Shown in pieces: positions 15,989 through 24,559 of a stretch of 27,615 nt of DNA (its first letter is position 1; each line of letters opens with the position of its first letter). The stretch comes from Paracoccaceae bacterium. Its GTDB lineage: Bacteria; Pseudomonadota; Alphaproteobacteria; Rhodobacterales; Rhodobacteraceae. A model generated the notes under the pieces. It searched no databases. It was not told where the DNA came from and worked only from the letters and a program-made list of their open reading frames with translations. The translations under genes were made by a program, and so were the position numbers. The DNA is taken from the NCBI GenBank assembly GCA_020832725.1, contig JAFIEC010000395.1, positions 1 to 27,615 on the forward strand, read 5' to 3'.

Positions 15989-16380
15989 TCAAGCCACCGG
16001 TTTCGCCGTCCCGTCCACCTGGGCCCGGTCGCCCGACCGTTCCGCCGGCCAGTAATCCCGCACCGCCTTGTGCCGGGTGCAGCGATTATCCCAGATGGTG
16101 ATCGAATGTGATCTCCTGCGGAAACTGCACCACCATTCCGGCATGCTTGTTGAGCGGGCCGAACATCTGGCCGAGACGGAGATGATCGCCGAGGGTAATC
16201 GTCTTGTTGCGGCAGAACAGGATCTGATGATCGATAAAGACCTGTTCGCGCTGTGCCTGCAGGCATTCGCCAATGGTTTGATCACGTCGATGCCGCAGAC
16301 ATCGGTGCCGGACTGCGGGCCGAGTCCGGCGATGACGAGAACTTCGGATTCGGGGCCTGAACCATCCACTTCGCTTCTCC
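15989..16380 (-). pseudogene. TauD/TfdA-family dioxygenase, frameshifted with an internal deletion
   Basis: Three pieces of a TauD-type 2-oxoglutarate dioxygenase are read in two minus-strand frames. The N-terminal piece is GLGPQSGTDVCGIDVIKPLA (around 16270-16330). The next piece, in the other frame, is QVFIDHQILFCRNKTITLGDHLRLGQMFGPLNKH (around 16150-16255). The C-terminal piece, back in the first frame, is ITIWDNRCTRHKAVRDYWPAERSGDRAQVDG (around 16000-16095), with the distal iron His and the 2OG arginine region. About half of the protein, including the HxD iron motif, is deleted between the second and third pieces. It is a dead gene. It lies between the P450 and PPOX genes in the same orientation. 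Confidence 0.8.
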
Positions 16381-16479
16381 GTGTTCCGGTTCGGGACATT
16401 CCTTGTCCGATGTCTACGGGGGTCGGAAGCACGATACAGATATGCAAATCCCAGTCCATCATATCGTCTTGATAGGACC

Positions 16480-17703
16480 TCACGCCGGAACCAGCCGAAG
16501 CGGAAGATTGTCAAGGGCGCGCATGGCATTGTTCGGGCGCCAGACAGCATCGCCATCGGGCTCGATTGCGGCGACGCGCGCCGCCAGCGCAAGAAGGACA
16601 GCCTCGATCTCCGCCCGTGCGATATGCTGGCCGACACAGCCATGGATACCGGTTCCAAATCCCAGATGCCCTCCCGGGCGCCTGTCGATGCGGAAAGTCT
16701 CGGGATCCTCCCATTTGCGCGGGTCCAGATTGGCGCAGCCCAGACCGCAGAGGATCTTGGCTCCCTCTGGAACCGGATGGCCGGCGATCTCGGTCTCCTC
16801 GTTGGCGGTCCTTGCGAAGGTGTGGATGGGTGCAGCGATACGTACAGCTTCGTCGATGCAGGGGCGCACAAGGTCGGGCTCGGCACGCAAGCGCTGCCAG
16901 GCTTCCGGATTCCGCGACAGGCACCACAGCACGTTACCCATTCCGGTCACCGTCGTATCCACCCCGGCCGAGAAGAGCGAACGGACCAGCAGCATCGCCT
17001 CTTCCTCGCTGACCTCGCCTGCATCGGCACCCTCGTAGACGGCCATTCCGATACCGCCAGGAGCAAGCCGGTCACGGGCACAGGCGGCCGTGACCCACGA
17101 GACGACTTCCGGCGCGCGTGCGAGAGCGTCGCGGCGAAGGGCATTGTCGGGCCCGAAGGCATTGGCGGCGATGGCACCATAGTCGACCAGATGGCGGCGG
17201 TTCACATCCTGCATCCCGACCGCCTTGGGGAACACAGTCGTCGGAAACTGCTCGGCAATGTCGTGGACAGCATCTATACGACCGCGCTCAAGCAGATTGT
17301 CGACCAGTTCGTCCGCCTCCTCGCGGAAGGTCTCTCTCAGGCCAAGCGCCACCTTTGGGGACAGCGCGCGCGCCATGACGGCACGCACCCGCGTATGGAC
17401 GGGTGGATCGGATTCAAGGATCAGGGAAGGTTGCCGCCACGGCTTCTCAAGCTTGAAATCGTTGAGGCCCACGCCTCGGGACGACACGAAGCGCCTGTGG
17501 TCCGAGAAGGCCATGCGCACTTCCTCGTGGCGCCCGACCGCAAGCACGGAGCAACTCGGGATGAACACTACCGGGCCAGCTTCGCGCAGCGCCGTATAGT
17601 AATCGAACGGGTCACGCAGGATACCCTCGTCGAACGGGTCAAGCTCGAGCACCGGGATCGACGGATGCGGGTCGATGGCGGCATGCCCCTCGATGATCTT
17701 CAT
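16480..17703 (-). CDS. Cytochrome P450, CYP199A-like
   Basis: A 407-residue soluble bacterial P450. The haem loop HLGFGTGIHGCVGQHIARAE carries the thiolate Cys. The I-helix has SLFSAGVDTTVTG with the conserved acid-alcohol pair, and the K-helix region is DEAVRIAAPIHTFARTA (ExxR). The N-terminal NDFKLEKPWRQPSLILESDPPVHTRVR closely follows the CYP199A group, whose members O-demethylate 4-methoxybenzoate-type aromatic acids. Substrate is inferred from that resemblance only. ATG 17703 has GGGAGG 5 nt upstream, while GTG 17709 overlaps that site and is less likely. A [2Fe-2S] ferredoxin and reductase partner are not in the window. It is divergent from a LysR regulator that probably controls it. 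Confidence 0.92.
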   Translation of the reverse strand: MKIIEGHAAIDPHPSIPVLELDPFDEGILRDPFDYYTALREAGPVVFIPSCSVLAVGRHEEVRMAFSDHRRFVSSRGVGLNDFKLEKPWRQPSLILESDPPVHTRVRAVMARALSPKVALGLRETFREEADELVDNLLERGRIDAVHDIAEQFPTTVFPKAVGMQDVNRRHLVDYGAIAANAFGPDNALRRDALARAPEVVSWVTAACARDRLAPGGIGMAVYEGADAGEVSEEEAMLLVRSLFSAGVDTTVTGMGNVLWCLSRNPEAWQRLRAEPDLVRPCIDEAVRIAAPIHTFARTANEETEIAGHPVPEGAKILCGLGCANLDPRKWEDPETFRIDRRPGGHLGFGTGIHGCVGQHIARAEIEAVLLALAARVAAIEPDGDAVWRPNNAMRALDNLPLRLVPA

Positions 17704-17787
17704 CAGCACCTCCCTGCATGACCCTTTGACGTGAGAGGGCCTTGCGCTTCCTGCCCAAGACTAGACAGCACCAGCAGTTGCCTGCAA

Positions 17788-17812
17788 ATATGGAAACGGT
17801 TTGAGCCCATAT
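17788..17812. promoter_or_regulatory. Candidate LysR-type operator between the P450 and the LysR gene
   Basis: ATATGG at 17788-17793 and CCATAT at 17807-17812 are perfect inverted arms separated by 13 bases. The dyad lies just upstream of the LysR start (17826) and about 85 bp from the P450 start. LysR recognition sites are typically interrupted dyads in such divergent regions. Binding is inferred. Confidence 0.45.
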
Positions 17813-17825
17813 CCCTGAGGTATAG

Positions 17826-18716
17826 ATGGAAATCCGTCACCTGCGCCATTTCCTCGCCGTTGCAGAGGAGCTTCACTTCAGCCGCGCCGCCCGTCGCCTC
17901 AATATGGAGCAGGCCCCGCTGAGCCAGTCGATCCGTCGGCTCGAGGCACATCTCGGCACGCGGCTGTTCGACCGCTCATCGCGTGGCGGGACGCGGCTGA
18001 CCGAGGCAGGGCGACGGCTACGGGCCGAGGCCGAGCGCGCGGTTGCGCAATTCGACGCGGCTGCGCGAAGCGTTCGTCATCCCGACGCCACTGCGCCGGT
18101 GATCGTCAATGTCGGCTTCGTGACGCTTGGCTTGCTCGGTCCCCTGCCCCGCGCCATCCGCGCGATGGCCACCATTAGGCCCGAGGTCTCCATCAGGCTT
18201 CAGGAGGGCGCGACGGCAGCGCTTCTGGACCGTGTCGCTGAAGGGCGACTGGACATGGCCCTCGTCCACCCGGTGGATCGGGCGCCGCGCGGGCTGGAAC
18301 TGGTCACGGTGCGCCGCGACCGGATCGTGGCGGCGCTGCCCGCAGAGCACCCTCTGGCAAACCGCAACAAGGTCACACTGCACGATCTTGCATCCGAGGC
18401 GCTGATCTTCTTTCCTCCCGCTGCCAGCCCCGACCTTCACTATCGGCTGCAGACAGCCTTTGCCGAACTGGGCATCGTGCCGCGTATCGAACAGGAAGCT
18501 CGTTCGACTCCGACGATGCTGCTGCTTGTCGCGGCCGGTCTGGGCTATGCGCTGGTTGCCGAAAGTGCGCGATACCTGCCATTCTCCAACGTCTCGTTTC
18601 TCACCCTCACGGACCTGCCTGACGGGCTGGACTGGAGCCTCGCTCTCGCCTTCGACCCCCAACGCGCGAGTGAAGCAGGCCGTGAACTCGCGGAGATGAT
18701 CCACCGACAAGCCTGA
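17826..18716 (+). CDS. LysR-family transcriptional regulator
   Basis: A 296-residue LysR-type regulator. The N-terminal winged helix (residues 1-60) has the family sequence MEIRHLRHFLAVAEELHFSRAARRLNMEQAPLSQSIRRLEAHLGTRLF with the recognition helix at APLSQSIRRLE. The linker helix follows, and the periplasmic-binding-like effector domain (about 88-290) begins at VIVNVGFVTLGLLGPLPRAI. It is closest in pattern to the group containing aromatic-acid regulators such as BenM/CatM, with GRLDMALVHPV and GLGYALVAES motifs. The start is ATG 17826, with TGAGG upstream. It diverges from the P450 gene and is the obvious candidate activator, with an aromatic acid as a plausible effector. Effector identity is inference. 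Confidence 0.92.
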   Translation: MEIRHLRHFLAVAEELHFSRAARRLNMEQAPLSQSIRRLEAHLGTRLFDRSSRGGTRLTEAGRRLRAEAERAVAQFDAAARSVRHPDATAPVIVNVGFVTLGLLGPLPRAIRAMATIRPEVSIRLQEGATAALLDRVAEGRLDMALVHPVDRAPRGLELVTVRRDRIVAALPAEHPLANRNKVTLHDLASEALIFFPPAASPDLHYRLQTAFAELGIVPRIEQEARSTPTMLLLVAAGLGYALVAESARYLPFSNVSFLTLTDLPDGLDWSLALAFDPQRASEAGRELAEMIHRQA

Positions 18717-18774
18717 GCACCCGACCCGACGGCGTCGCTGGCGGGCTGGATGATCGGATGTGCTCCGGCAATCG

Positions 18775-19060
18775 TCACAGGATGAACAGATCGGCAGAGA
18801 CATCCATGACGTCCGTCGACCCAGACTTGCGCCCGCCGTCCTTATCGAAAGTTGTGTGGCGCGGAGGGATCGAGGCGAGGCTTTCTTCCTCCGGGATGGA
18901 GCTGGGCTCCGGCGGGACGATGCGTCACGGGATCAGACCCGGTGCTTGAAGCCGGGGGTAAACTGCGGGGCCTGGAGCACTTCCGCGAAGCTGCCCGGCT
19001 ATCGGCGGCATGCGGCCCTGCACGTTGAAGCTCGCGCAGCACCTGAAGCGGTCAGGGATT
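18775..19060 (-). pseudogene. Possible decayed gene fragment downstream of the flavin reductase
   Basis: No intact ORF fills 18717-19060. On the minus strand, two short frame segments look protein-like: SFAEVLQAPQFTPGFKHRV, ending at a stop near 18948, and, in another frame, a segment rich in typical codons that ends DVMDVSADLFIL with a stop at 18775-18777. Together they could be the broken C-terminal end of a gene that once followed the flavin reductase in its operon. I do not recognise the family, and the reading needs at least one frameshift. The rest of the gap (18717-18774) shows nothing. Confidence 0.3.
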
Positions 19061-19702
19061 TCAGCCGCGAGCAAGACCGGAAAAGGGCGCGTCGCAGGCC
19101 TCGGCCATCGTGATCACGTCACCGGTTCTGCAATAGGCACGCCCGGCGATCCTGCCGAGCGGCCTTAACGCGGCGTGATCCACCCTGTGACCCTGAACGA
19201 GCCCGGGCCGGCACGAGACCGCAACGACCACACCCGCGATCAGCGTTGCAGTGTCGCCAAAGTTCTCGGTTCGCGACAGACGGCACTCGAACGCAACCGG
19301 CGAGTCCGCGATCGCGGGAACCGAAACGATGCGCGACGGTGCGGTCGCAATCCGGAGATGCGCCGGCTCGCCGATCTCCGGGCGGAAGGGAAAGGCACAA
19401 TCCTGTGTCAGTTGGGCCATGTCTTCGGAAACAATGTTGATGACATACTCGCGCCGCGTCAGGATATTGGAATGTGTGTCCTTTGTGCCGTCAGGGTGCC
19501 GGCCCGAGACGATGCCCAGAATCGCGGGACTGGCTGACAGGATGATGAACTGGCTGAACGGAGCGGCGTTCACCAGTCCCTCGGCATTCATCGTGGTGAC
19601 AAGCGCGATAGGCCGGGGCACCACTGTCGCGGTCAGGAACTTGTAGCGTTCCAGCGCCGACATCGCCTCGAGATCTACAGCATCACCCCCGTGTGTCGGC
19701 AT
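19061..19702 (-). CDS. Flavin reductase family protein (FMN-binding split barrel)
   Basis: A 213-residue DIM6/NTAB-type flavin reductase. The typical opening LEAMSALERYKFLTATVVPRPIALVTTMNAEGLVNAAPFSQFIILSASPAILGI is present, with the flavin-contacting RPIALVTT and NAAPFS elements, followed by DTHSNILTRREYVINIVSEDMA and AFECRLSRTENFGD. The start is ATG 19702, with GGAGG 7 nt upstream; the open frame to 19843 is not supported. It is the last gene of the seven-gene minus-strand operon. Its likely job is to supply reduced FMN to the LLM monooxygenase that leads the operon, as in two-component systems such as SsuD/SsuE, although those partners are usually adjacent. The family also includes direct reductases and decarboxylases. 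Confidence 0.85.
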   Translation of the reverse strand: MPTHGGDAVDLEAMSALERYKFLTATVVPRPIALVTTMNAEGLVNAAPFSQFIILSASPAILGIVSGRHPDGTKDTHSNILTRREYVINIVSEDMAQLTQDCAFPFRPEIGEPAHLRIATAPSRIVSVPAIADSPVAFECRLSRTENFGDTATLIAGVVVAVSCRPGLVQGHRVDHAALRPLGRIAGRAYCRTGDVITMAEACDAPFSGLARG

Positions 19703-19727
19703 CGCCGGCCTCCATTCGTGACGGGCC

Positions 19728-20186
19728 TCAGCCCGCGCCACCCTCGGGAACGAAGACCACCTCGCCGCAAAAGGTCTCGAAGATGGCTGCCACCTTCGAG
19801 ACATCCGCAGCCCCGGTGAAGAAATGATCCGACTGCAGCCCACATATGGGCGCGGCCTTGAGCTTCCTGGCGTTCACAGGCTCCAGCGCCGTGCGGATGA
19901 ATCCCGGCACATCAAAGGGCAGCTCGGAATCGGTCGAGAGCACCCGCAGCGGGCCGAGACATTGATCCGCCCTCTCCTCCCGACCCCATTCCTCCCAGGT
20001 CGCCCGGTCCACGACGATGGAGAAGGCGAACTGGTCTCGCGTGATCGAGCAGAAGCGGCCCGATGAGTGTTGCAGAAGGGAAAGGGCCATCTTCCCCTCA
20101 CGATGCGGCAGGTCCACGATGAAATACTCTTCGGGCCAGACGCGCACCTTCATCGTTTTCCACGTCTCCAAAGGATCTAATGGCAT
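19728..20186 (-). CDS. ACT-domain-like small protein
   Basis: A 152-residue protein with GGAGGAAG directly before ATG 20186, inside the ABC operon and 25 bp before the flavin reductase. The layout resembles paired ACT-like modules of the CASTOR/ACT_7 type: a first module with EYFIVDLP and SGRFCSITRDQFAFSIVVD, then a linker, and a second with LGPLRVLSTDSELPFDVPGFIRTALEPVNARKLKAAPICGLQSDHFF, where the final aromatic segment matches the ligand-binding strand of that group. It ends with a helix and strand (VAAIFETFCGEVVFVPEG). ACT domains bind amino acids or small metabolites, so this could sense the imported compound or a product. The assignment rests on pattern similarity and is moderate. Confidence 0.65.
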   Translation of the reverse strand: MPLDPLETWKTMKVRVWPEEYFIVDLPHREGKMALSLLQHSSGRFCSITRDQFAFSIVVDRATWEEWGREERADQCLGPLRVLSTDSELPFDVPGFIRTALEPVNARKLKAAPICGLQSDHFFTGAADVSKVAAIFETFCGEVVFVPEGGAG

Positions 20187-20261
20187 TCTTCCTCCACTTG
20201 TTGGGGCGCGGCAGCCGCTCCCGGAGATGCGGGGGGCTGCTGGGGCGCAGTCGGACTCGGC

Positions 20262-21038
20262 TTATCCCTGACCATCCTGCTTGTCGGCCCGCTGCCAGAA
20301 GACGACCCGACGCTGCAAGATGCGGACCGAAATGCTCATGACGGCACCAAGGATCGACAACGAGATTATGCAGGCGAATACGATGGGCAGGCGGAAGGAA
20401 ACCGAGGCCGCCTGGATCAGGCTTCCCAAACCCTTCTGCGACGCGATGAATTCGCCCACCACGGCTCCCAGAAGGGCGAAGACCACCGATATCTGCAAGC
20501 CGGCGAAGAATGAAGGCAGTGCTGTCGGTACCTTGATCTCGAAGAAGGTGCGCCACCGACCAGCCGAAAAAGCCCGGTAGAGGTCGAGCAATTCCACTGG
20601 CACGCCACGCAGCCCGTTGGAGGCGTTGATGAACATCGGAAAAAAGCAGATCAGCGCCACCAGCACGATCTTGCTCTCGATGCCAAAGCCGAACCAGACG
20701 ATGAGCAGAGGGGCCAATGCCACCTTGGGCATCGACTGAAGCGCCACCACGTAAGGGTAGATCATCCGGTCGATCAGCTGGAATTCGGTGACCAGGGCCG
20801 CGAGGACCACCGCCACGAAACAGCCGATGGCAAAGCCCATCAGCGTCGCATGCATCGTGGCGAAAAGATGCGGCCAGAGCGTGCCACGGATGAAGTAGCC
20901 GTCGATGAGCGACTCGACCACGTCCAGCGGAAGGGGGAGGAGTAATCCCTGCGCATCGCCGCGGGCATACCAGTCCCACACTGCGATGATCATAACGAAT
21001 GTCACCGCCGGGGGGAGCACGACCCGAACGAACCTCAT
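20262..21038 (-). CDS. ABC transporter permease, SsuC/TauC-like
   Basis: A 258-residue inner-membrane permease with about six hydrophobic helices. It belongs to the nitrate/sulfonate/taurine/pyrimidine importer group: LQSMPKVALAPLLIVWFGFGIESKI is a hallmark, and the coupling EAA-type loop is at AFSAGRWRTFFEIKVPTALPSFFAGLQIS. The start is ATG 21038, overlapping the ATPase stop (ATGA), with GGAGAGAGGG upstream. It works with the binding protein at 21876 and the ATPase at 21035. The family imports sulfonates, pyrimidine precursors and other small organics, so it does not define the substrate. Confidence 0.92.
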   Translation of the reverse strand: MRFVRVVLPPAVTFVMIIAVWDWYARGDAQGLLLPLPLDVVESLIDGYFIRGTLWPHLFATMHATLMGFAIGCFVAVVLAALVTEFQLIDRMIYPYVVALQSMPKVALAPLLIVWFGFGIESKIVLVALICFFPMFINASNGLRGVPVELLDLYRAFSAGRWRTFFEIKVPTALPSFFAGLQISVVFALLGAVVGEFIASQKGLGSLIQAASVSFRLPIVFACIISLSILGAVMSISVRILQRRVVFWQRADKQDGQG

Positions 21039-21871
21039 GTGCTGGCCCTCTCTCCGGTGGAGTCGTGGTTGTCGTGCTCGTCGCCGATGAAATGCGCCCT
21101 CAGATGCGCGCTCAGGCGGCCGAATTCCGGCAAGGATTGTGTGCGCGGCACGCGTGGGCGTGGCAGGTTCACGTCGATGATCTCCACCACCCGGGCAGGA
21201 CGGTCCGAGAGCACCACGATCCGGTCTGCCAGGAAGATGGCCTCCTGGATGGAATGCGTGATGAAGAAGACCGACTTGCCGGTGTTCAGCCAAAGCTTCT
21301 GAAGTTCGGCCCCCATCCGCTCGCGGGTCATGGCATCAAGCGCTGCGAAGGGCTCGTCCATAAGGAGCAGCTTGGGGTCATGGATCAGCCCACGGCAGAT
21401 ACCCACACGCTGCTGCATTCCACCCGAGAGCTCGTGCGGATAAGCGTCGGCGAAATCCGACAGCCCCGAGATCGACAGAAGCTCGTCGCACCAGCCGCGA
21501 TATTCCGATTCCGGCAATTTCAGTGCCCGGATCGGCATCATGATGTTCTTGCGCACCGTCCGCCATGGCATGAGCGTCGGATTCTGGAAGACGATCCCGA
21601 CCTCGGGGCTCGGCCCGGTCACGGGCCTCCCGCGGAGCGTGATCTGCCCCTTCGTGGGCCGAAGCAGCCCCGAGATCAGCCGAAGCATCGTGGTCTTGCC
21701 GCAACCAGATGGTCCGAGGACGGCCACGAACTGGCCGTCCTCGATATCCAGGGTCAGGTTGTCGATCGCCTGCAGGCTGCCACGTGCCGAGGTATAGGTT
21801 ACCCCGACATCGGTGAGGCGCAGAAAGGCCTCGGGGCCAGGCGTGGCCAGATCTTTCGTATCCCGCCGCAT
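21035..21871 (-). CDS. ABC transporter ATP-binding protein, SsuB/TauB-like
   Basis: A 278-residue ATPase. Walker A is GPSGCGKTT (residues 53-61), the Q-loop is VFQNP near 95, the signature is LSGGMQQR at 148-155, Walker B is LLLMDEPF (about 168-175), and the H-loop His is near 206 in FITHS. All catalytic residues are present. It energises the permease encoded immediately downstream. ATG 21871 starts 4 bases after the binding-protein stop; the frame is open to 21901 but would overlap that gene. Confidence 0.94.
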   Translation of the reverse strand: MRRDTKDLATPGPEAFLRLTDVGVTYTSARGSLQAIDNLTLDIEDGQFVAVLGPSGCGKTTMLRLISGLLRPTKGQITLRGRPVTGPSPEVGIVFQNPTLMPWRTVRKNIMMPIRALKLPESEYRGWCDELLSISGLSDFADAYPHELSGGMQQRVGICRGLIHDPKLLLMDEPFAALDAMTRERMGAELQKLWLNTGKSVFFITHSIQEAIFLADRIVVLSDRPARVVEIIDVNLPRPRVPRTQSLPEFGRLSAHLRAHFIGDEHDNHDSTGERAST

Positions 21872-21875
21872 CAAC

Positions 21876-22952
21876 TCACTGTGCCGCCTTGGCCAGCGCA
21901 ATCAATGCCTCGCGATCGAAATCGTTGAACATCTCGACCAACTCATCGGTATAGTACAGCTCGAACGGAACGTCCGGGTCCGTAACAAGGCCGCCCGCCT
22001 GCAAGGCACCCACAAGCGATGCCCAGTCCGCATCCGAGAATGCGCCGAACGGGCCATCGACGGAGAGCAGGTTCGCCAGGCGCGCCGACACGACCGCGCG
22101 CTCGGCCTCCAGCGTTGCGGCCTCCTGGGCGCGCGTCGGTGCCAGTTCCGGATAGGCCGCCCAATAGGCACGTATGCAGGCGTCGATATTGGCCTCGCAG
22201 GCAAGATTCGCCTGGGCCACGCCCCGACCGAACCGGCCAAAGAACTCGGGCCGCTCCTCGAACCGCTCGATCGATACCGAGACGCCATGGCTGGAACGCG
22301 TGAAATCTGCGGGCAATTCAAGGCGACGAAGCGGCGTGCCAGCCAATTCGAGCCGCTGATGCGCCGTATCGAAAAGATTCAGAACGTCGATCTCGCCTGA
22401 GCGGAGCGCCTCGAAGGCCGCGGCACCCACGCCGACGGCTTGAAAGGTCACGCTTTCCGGATCAACTCCACGGGATTGCAGTATGGCGCGCGTGCCAAGG
22501 ACGTTGGAAGAGCCCAGCCCAAGAACTCCGATCGTCCGGCCTTCAAGATCAGTGATATCGGTGATGTCCGAAGATGCGAGGACTGCCATTTCCCAGATGC
22601 TGCGAGGGATGAAGTTGTAGACGAACTTGACCCCGAGGTCTGGCGTGTCCGGCTGATGCGAGATGATCACCGGCTCGAGCCCGGAATAGGCAGCATCGAT
22701 CGTGCCCTGGCGCAACTGCGGGATGATCACCCCGGAGCCGGTCAGCACAACGATATCCAGCGTCATCCCCTCGCGCTCGAACAGCCCGAGCTGTTCCGCA
22801 AAGACCAGCGGTGCAACGCCGGAATTGATGGCCGAGGGCCAGGCAAAGCGGAATGTCTCGAGCGCGGAGGCGCTGCTGGCTGTAGCACCGAGCACCAGGG
22901 CTGATGCAAGTGCGGCGGCGGTCATTCTGGATGTTGGCGTGGGATTTCGCAT
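21876..22952 (-). CDS. ABC transporter substrate-binding protein, NMT1/SsuA-like
   Basis: A 358-residue periplasmic binding protein. The signal peptide is residues 1-30 (hydrophobic TAAALASALVLGATASSASA, cleavage before LETF). The mature protein follows the type of nitrate/sulfonate/thiamine-precursor binding proteins: APLVFAEQLGLFEREGMTLDIVVLTGSGVIIPQLRQGTIDAAYSGLEP, then DLEGRTIGVLGLGSSNVLGTRAILQSRGVDPESVTF. The start is ATG 22952, with AAGGAGAA 7 nt upstream. It is the first gene of the import set and lies 29 bp after the GGT-like gene. The open frame continues upstream to 23420, but only as a shadow of that gene. The ligand is unknown. Confidence 0.92.
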   Translation of the reverse strand: MRNPTPTSRMTAAALASALVLGATASSASALETFRFAWPSAINSGVAPLVFAEQLGLFEREGMTLDIVVLTGSGVIIPQLRQGTIDAAYSGLEPVIISHQPDTPDLGVKFVYNFIPRSIWEMAVLASSDITDITDLEGRTIGVLGLGSSNVLGTRAILQSRGVDPESVTFQAVGVGAAAFEALRSGEIDVLNLFDTAHQRLELAGTPLRRLELPADFTRSSHGVSVSIERFEERPEFFGRFGRGVAQANLACEANIDACIRAYWAAYPELAPTRAQEAATLEAERAVVSARLANLLSVDGPFGAFSDADWASLVGALQAGGLVTDPDVPFELYYTDELVEMFNDFDREALIALAKAAQ

Positions 22953-22981
22953 GACGGTTCTCCTTGTTGGTCGGCTTGTGT

Positions 22982-24559
22982 TTATTCTTTCGCAGCGGCA
23001 GCGATTGCGGCGCTCCATGGGGTCATCACGTCCGGCTGGCCCGAGGCAACGCCCCCGGCGATCACAAGAATCGAGGGGCAGCCGAAATTCAGAGGGGCGG
23101 TCGCATGTTCCACGACCCGCAGGTCGGCAATACCAGCCAGACGCTCGACCACATCTCGCGATAGCCTTCGGTCGGCGACGACGACTCCGGGGGAGGAGAC
23201 GTCGATGCGCGGGGCATGCGCACTCTCGGCCGCGGACATGCCGTGCAGCGCCATGTCGCAAAGGGCACCTGTAACTGCCGGCAGGATACGACGCCCCCCC
23301 GATGCTCCGAGAGCGATGATACGTCCATCGGCAAGCTCGGCAATCATGGGCAGCATGTTCGAGACCGGGCGCCGACCCGGAGCAACGGAATTCGAACGGC
23401 CCGGTCTCGGATCGAACCACATCATTCCGTTGTTCATGAGTATCCCGGTTCGCGGCAGCACCACCGCGCTCCCCATCAGGCCGAGCAGGGTGTTGGTCAG
23501 CGAAATCACCATGCCTTCGCCGTCACAGACATTGAGATGGGAAGTGCAGGTTTCCGGGCCGGTATTGGTGGTATCGGCCTCGTTCCGGCGTTGTGCAACG
23601 GCGGAAAGAAGGGCCGTTGCCAGAGCCGCGAACCAGTCGGCATCGCGGGCCCCGGGCATGGACAGGAGATCAAGGACAGTCGGCAGCTGTTCGGCAGCGG
23701 TCTCCGAAGGCGGAAGGAAAAGCCGATGCCCTTGCCAGTTGTGCAATGTCGCCGGCGACAGGCGGGCTTCCACATGGCGCAGGTCCTGAGCGTCGATCAA
23801 GGCGCCGACCTCTTCCAGATCCTCGAGCAGGAGCTGCGCGAGCGGCCCCTCGTAAAGACTGCGCCATCCATCGTCGGCAAGCCGTGCAAGAGTATCGGCA
23901 AGGGCACCCTGACGCAGGAAGGTGGGGTTGCCCTGCTCGGCTCCAACCGGGGGCAGGCCGTCCGGCAGGTAGATCGCGGCGCTCTCGGGATGTCTGCGCA
24001 GATAATGTGCCATCTGCGCGATCTTGACCGTCGAGAACCAGTCCCGCGCCATTCCCCGTCGAGCCAGCGCGATGGCGGGGGCCACCACATCTGCCCACGG
24101 CAAGCGCCCGTACCTTTCGTGCAGAAGGCCCAGCCCCGCCAAGCTTGTAGGCGCGAGCATGCTGAGCGGTCCCTGGACATTGGCATCGTCGACGACCCGA
24201 GGCCAGCCGAAGATGTCGCCTGATTGCTCACCAGCCAGGTTGAAGGTCCCGGGGCCGGCGCGCCGGGGAGAGACCGGCCCGAAATCGAGGGATGCGGTTG
24301 AGCCGTCCGGCGCGCGCACCACCCCATAGCCGACACCGCCCAGCCCGCTGTTCCATGGCTCGCAGACAGCAAGCGCCAGCGCAGTGGCCACGGCCGCATC
24401 AGCCGCTGTTCCTCCGTCCGACAATATCCCGCATCCTGCGGATGCCGCCTCGAGCGACTGCGCCACCACGACCCCGTCACCTCCCGTGACGCCTGGTTTG
24501 CGCAAGTCCCAGTTTTGGGTGAGGTGGCCCGCAGGCGTGAACTGGACGGCTGCGTTCAT
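22982..24559 (-). CDS. Gamma-glutamyltransferase-family N-terminal-nucleophile hydrolase
   Basis: A 525-residue GGT-fold protein. It has the N-terminal region GILSDGGTAADAAVATALALAVCEPWNSGLGGVGY, a large-subunit body, and the autoprocessing site with the nucleophile Thr near residue 339 in CTSHLNVCDGEGMVISLTNTL. The downstream GRRPVSNMLPMI substrate-pocket loop and GASGGRRI follow. Cleavage before that Thr would yield the usual large and small subunits. Unlike classical GGTs it has no signal peptide, so it probably acts in the cytoplasm. It may cleave a gamma-glutamyl or other amide bond rather than glutathione. ATG 24559 overlaps the LLM stop (ATGA); GTG 24565 is possible. It is second in the IclR-controlled operon. 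Confidence 0.88.
   Translation of the reverse strand: MNAAVQFTPAGHLTQNWDLRKPGVTGGDGVVVAQSLEAASAGCGILSDGGTAADAAVATALALAVCEPWNSGLGGVGYGVVRAPDGSTASLDFGPVSPRRAGPGTFNLAGEQSGDIFGWPRVVDDANVQGPLSMLAPTSLAGLGLLHERYGRLPWADVVAPAIALARRGMARDWFSTVKIAQMAHYLRRHPESAAIYLPDGLPPVGAEQGNPTFLRQGALADTLARLADDGWRSLYEGPLAQLLLEDLEEVGALIDAQDLRHVEARLSPATLHNWQGHRLFLPPSETAAEQLPTVLDLLSMPGARDADWFAALATALLSAVAQRRNEADTTNTGPETCTSHLNVCDGEGMVISLTNTLLGLMGSAVVLPRTGILMNNGMMWFDPRPGRSNSVAPGRRPVSNMLPMIAELADGRIIALGASGGRRILPAVTGALCDMALHGMSAAESAHAPRIDVSSPGVVVADRRLSRDVVERLAGIADLRVVEHATAPLNFGCPSILVIAGGVASGQPDVMTPWSAAIAAAAKE

Noticed and set aside
16381..17721. 446-residue plus-strand open frame
   Set aside because: It is antisense to the P450, whose haem loop and helix motifs are unambiguous.
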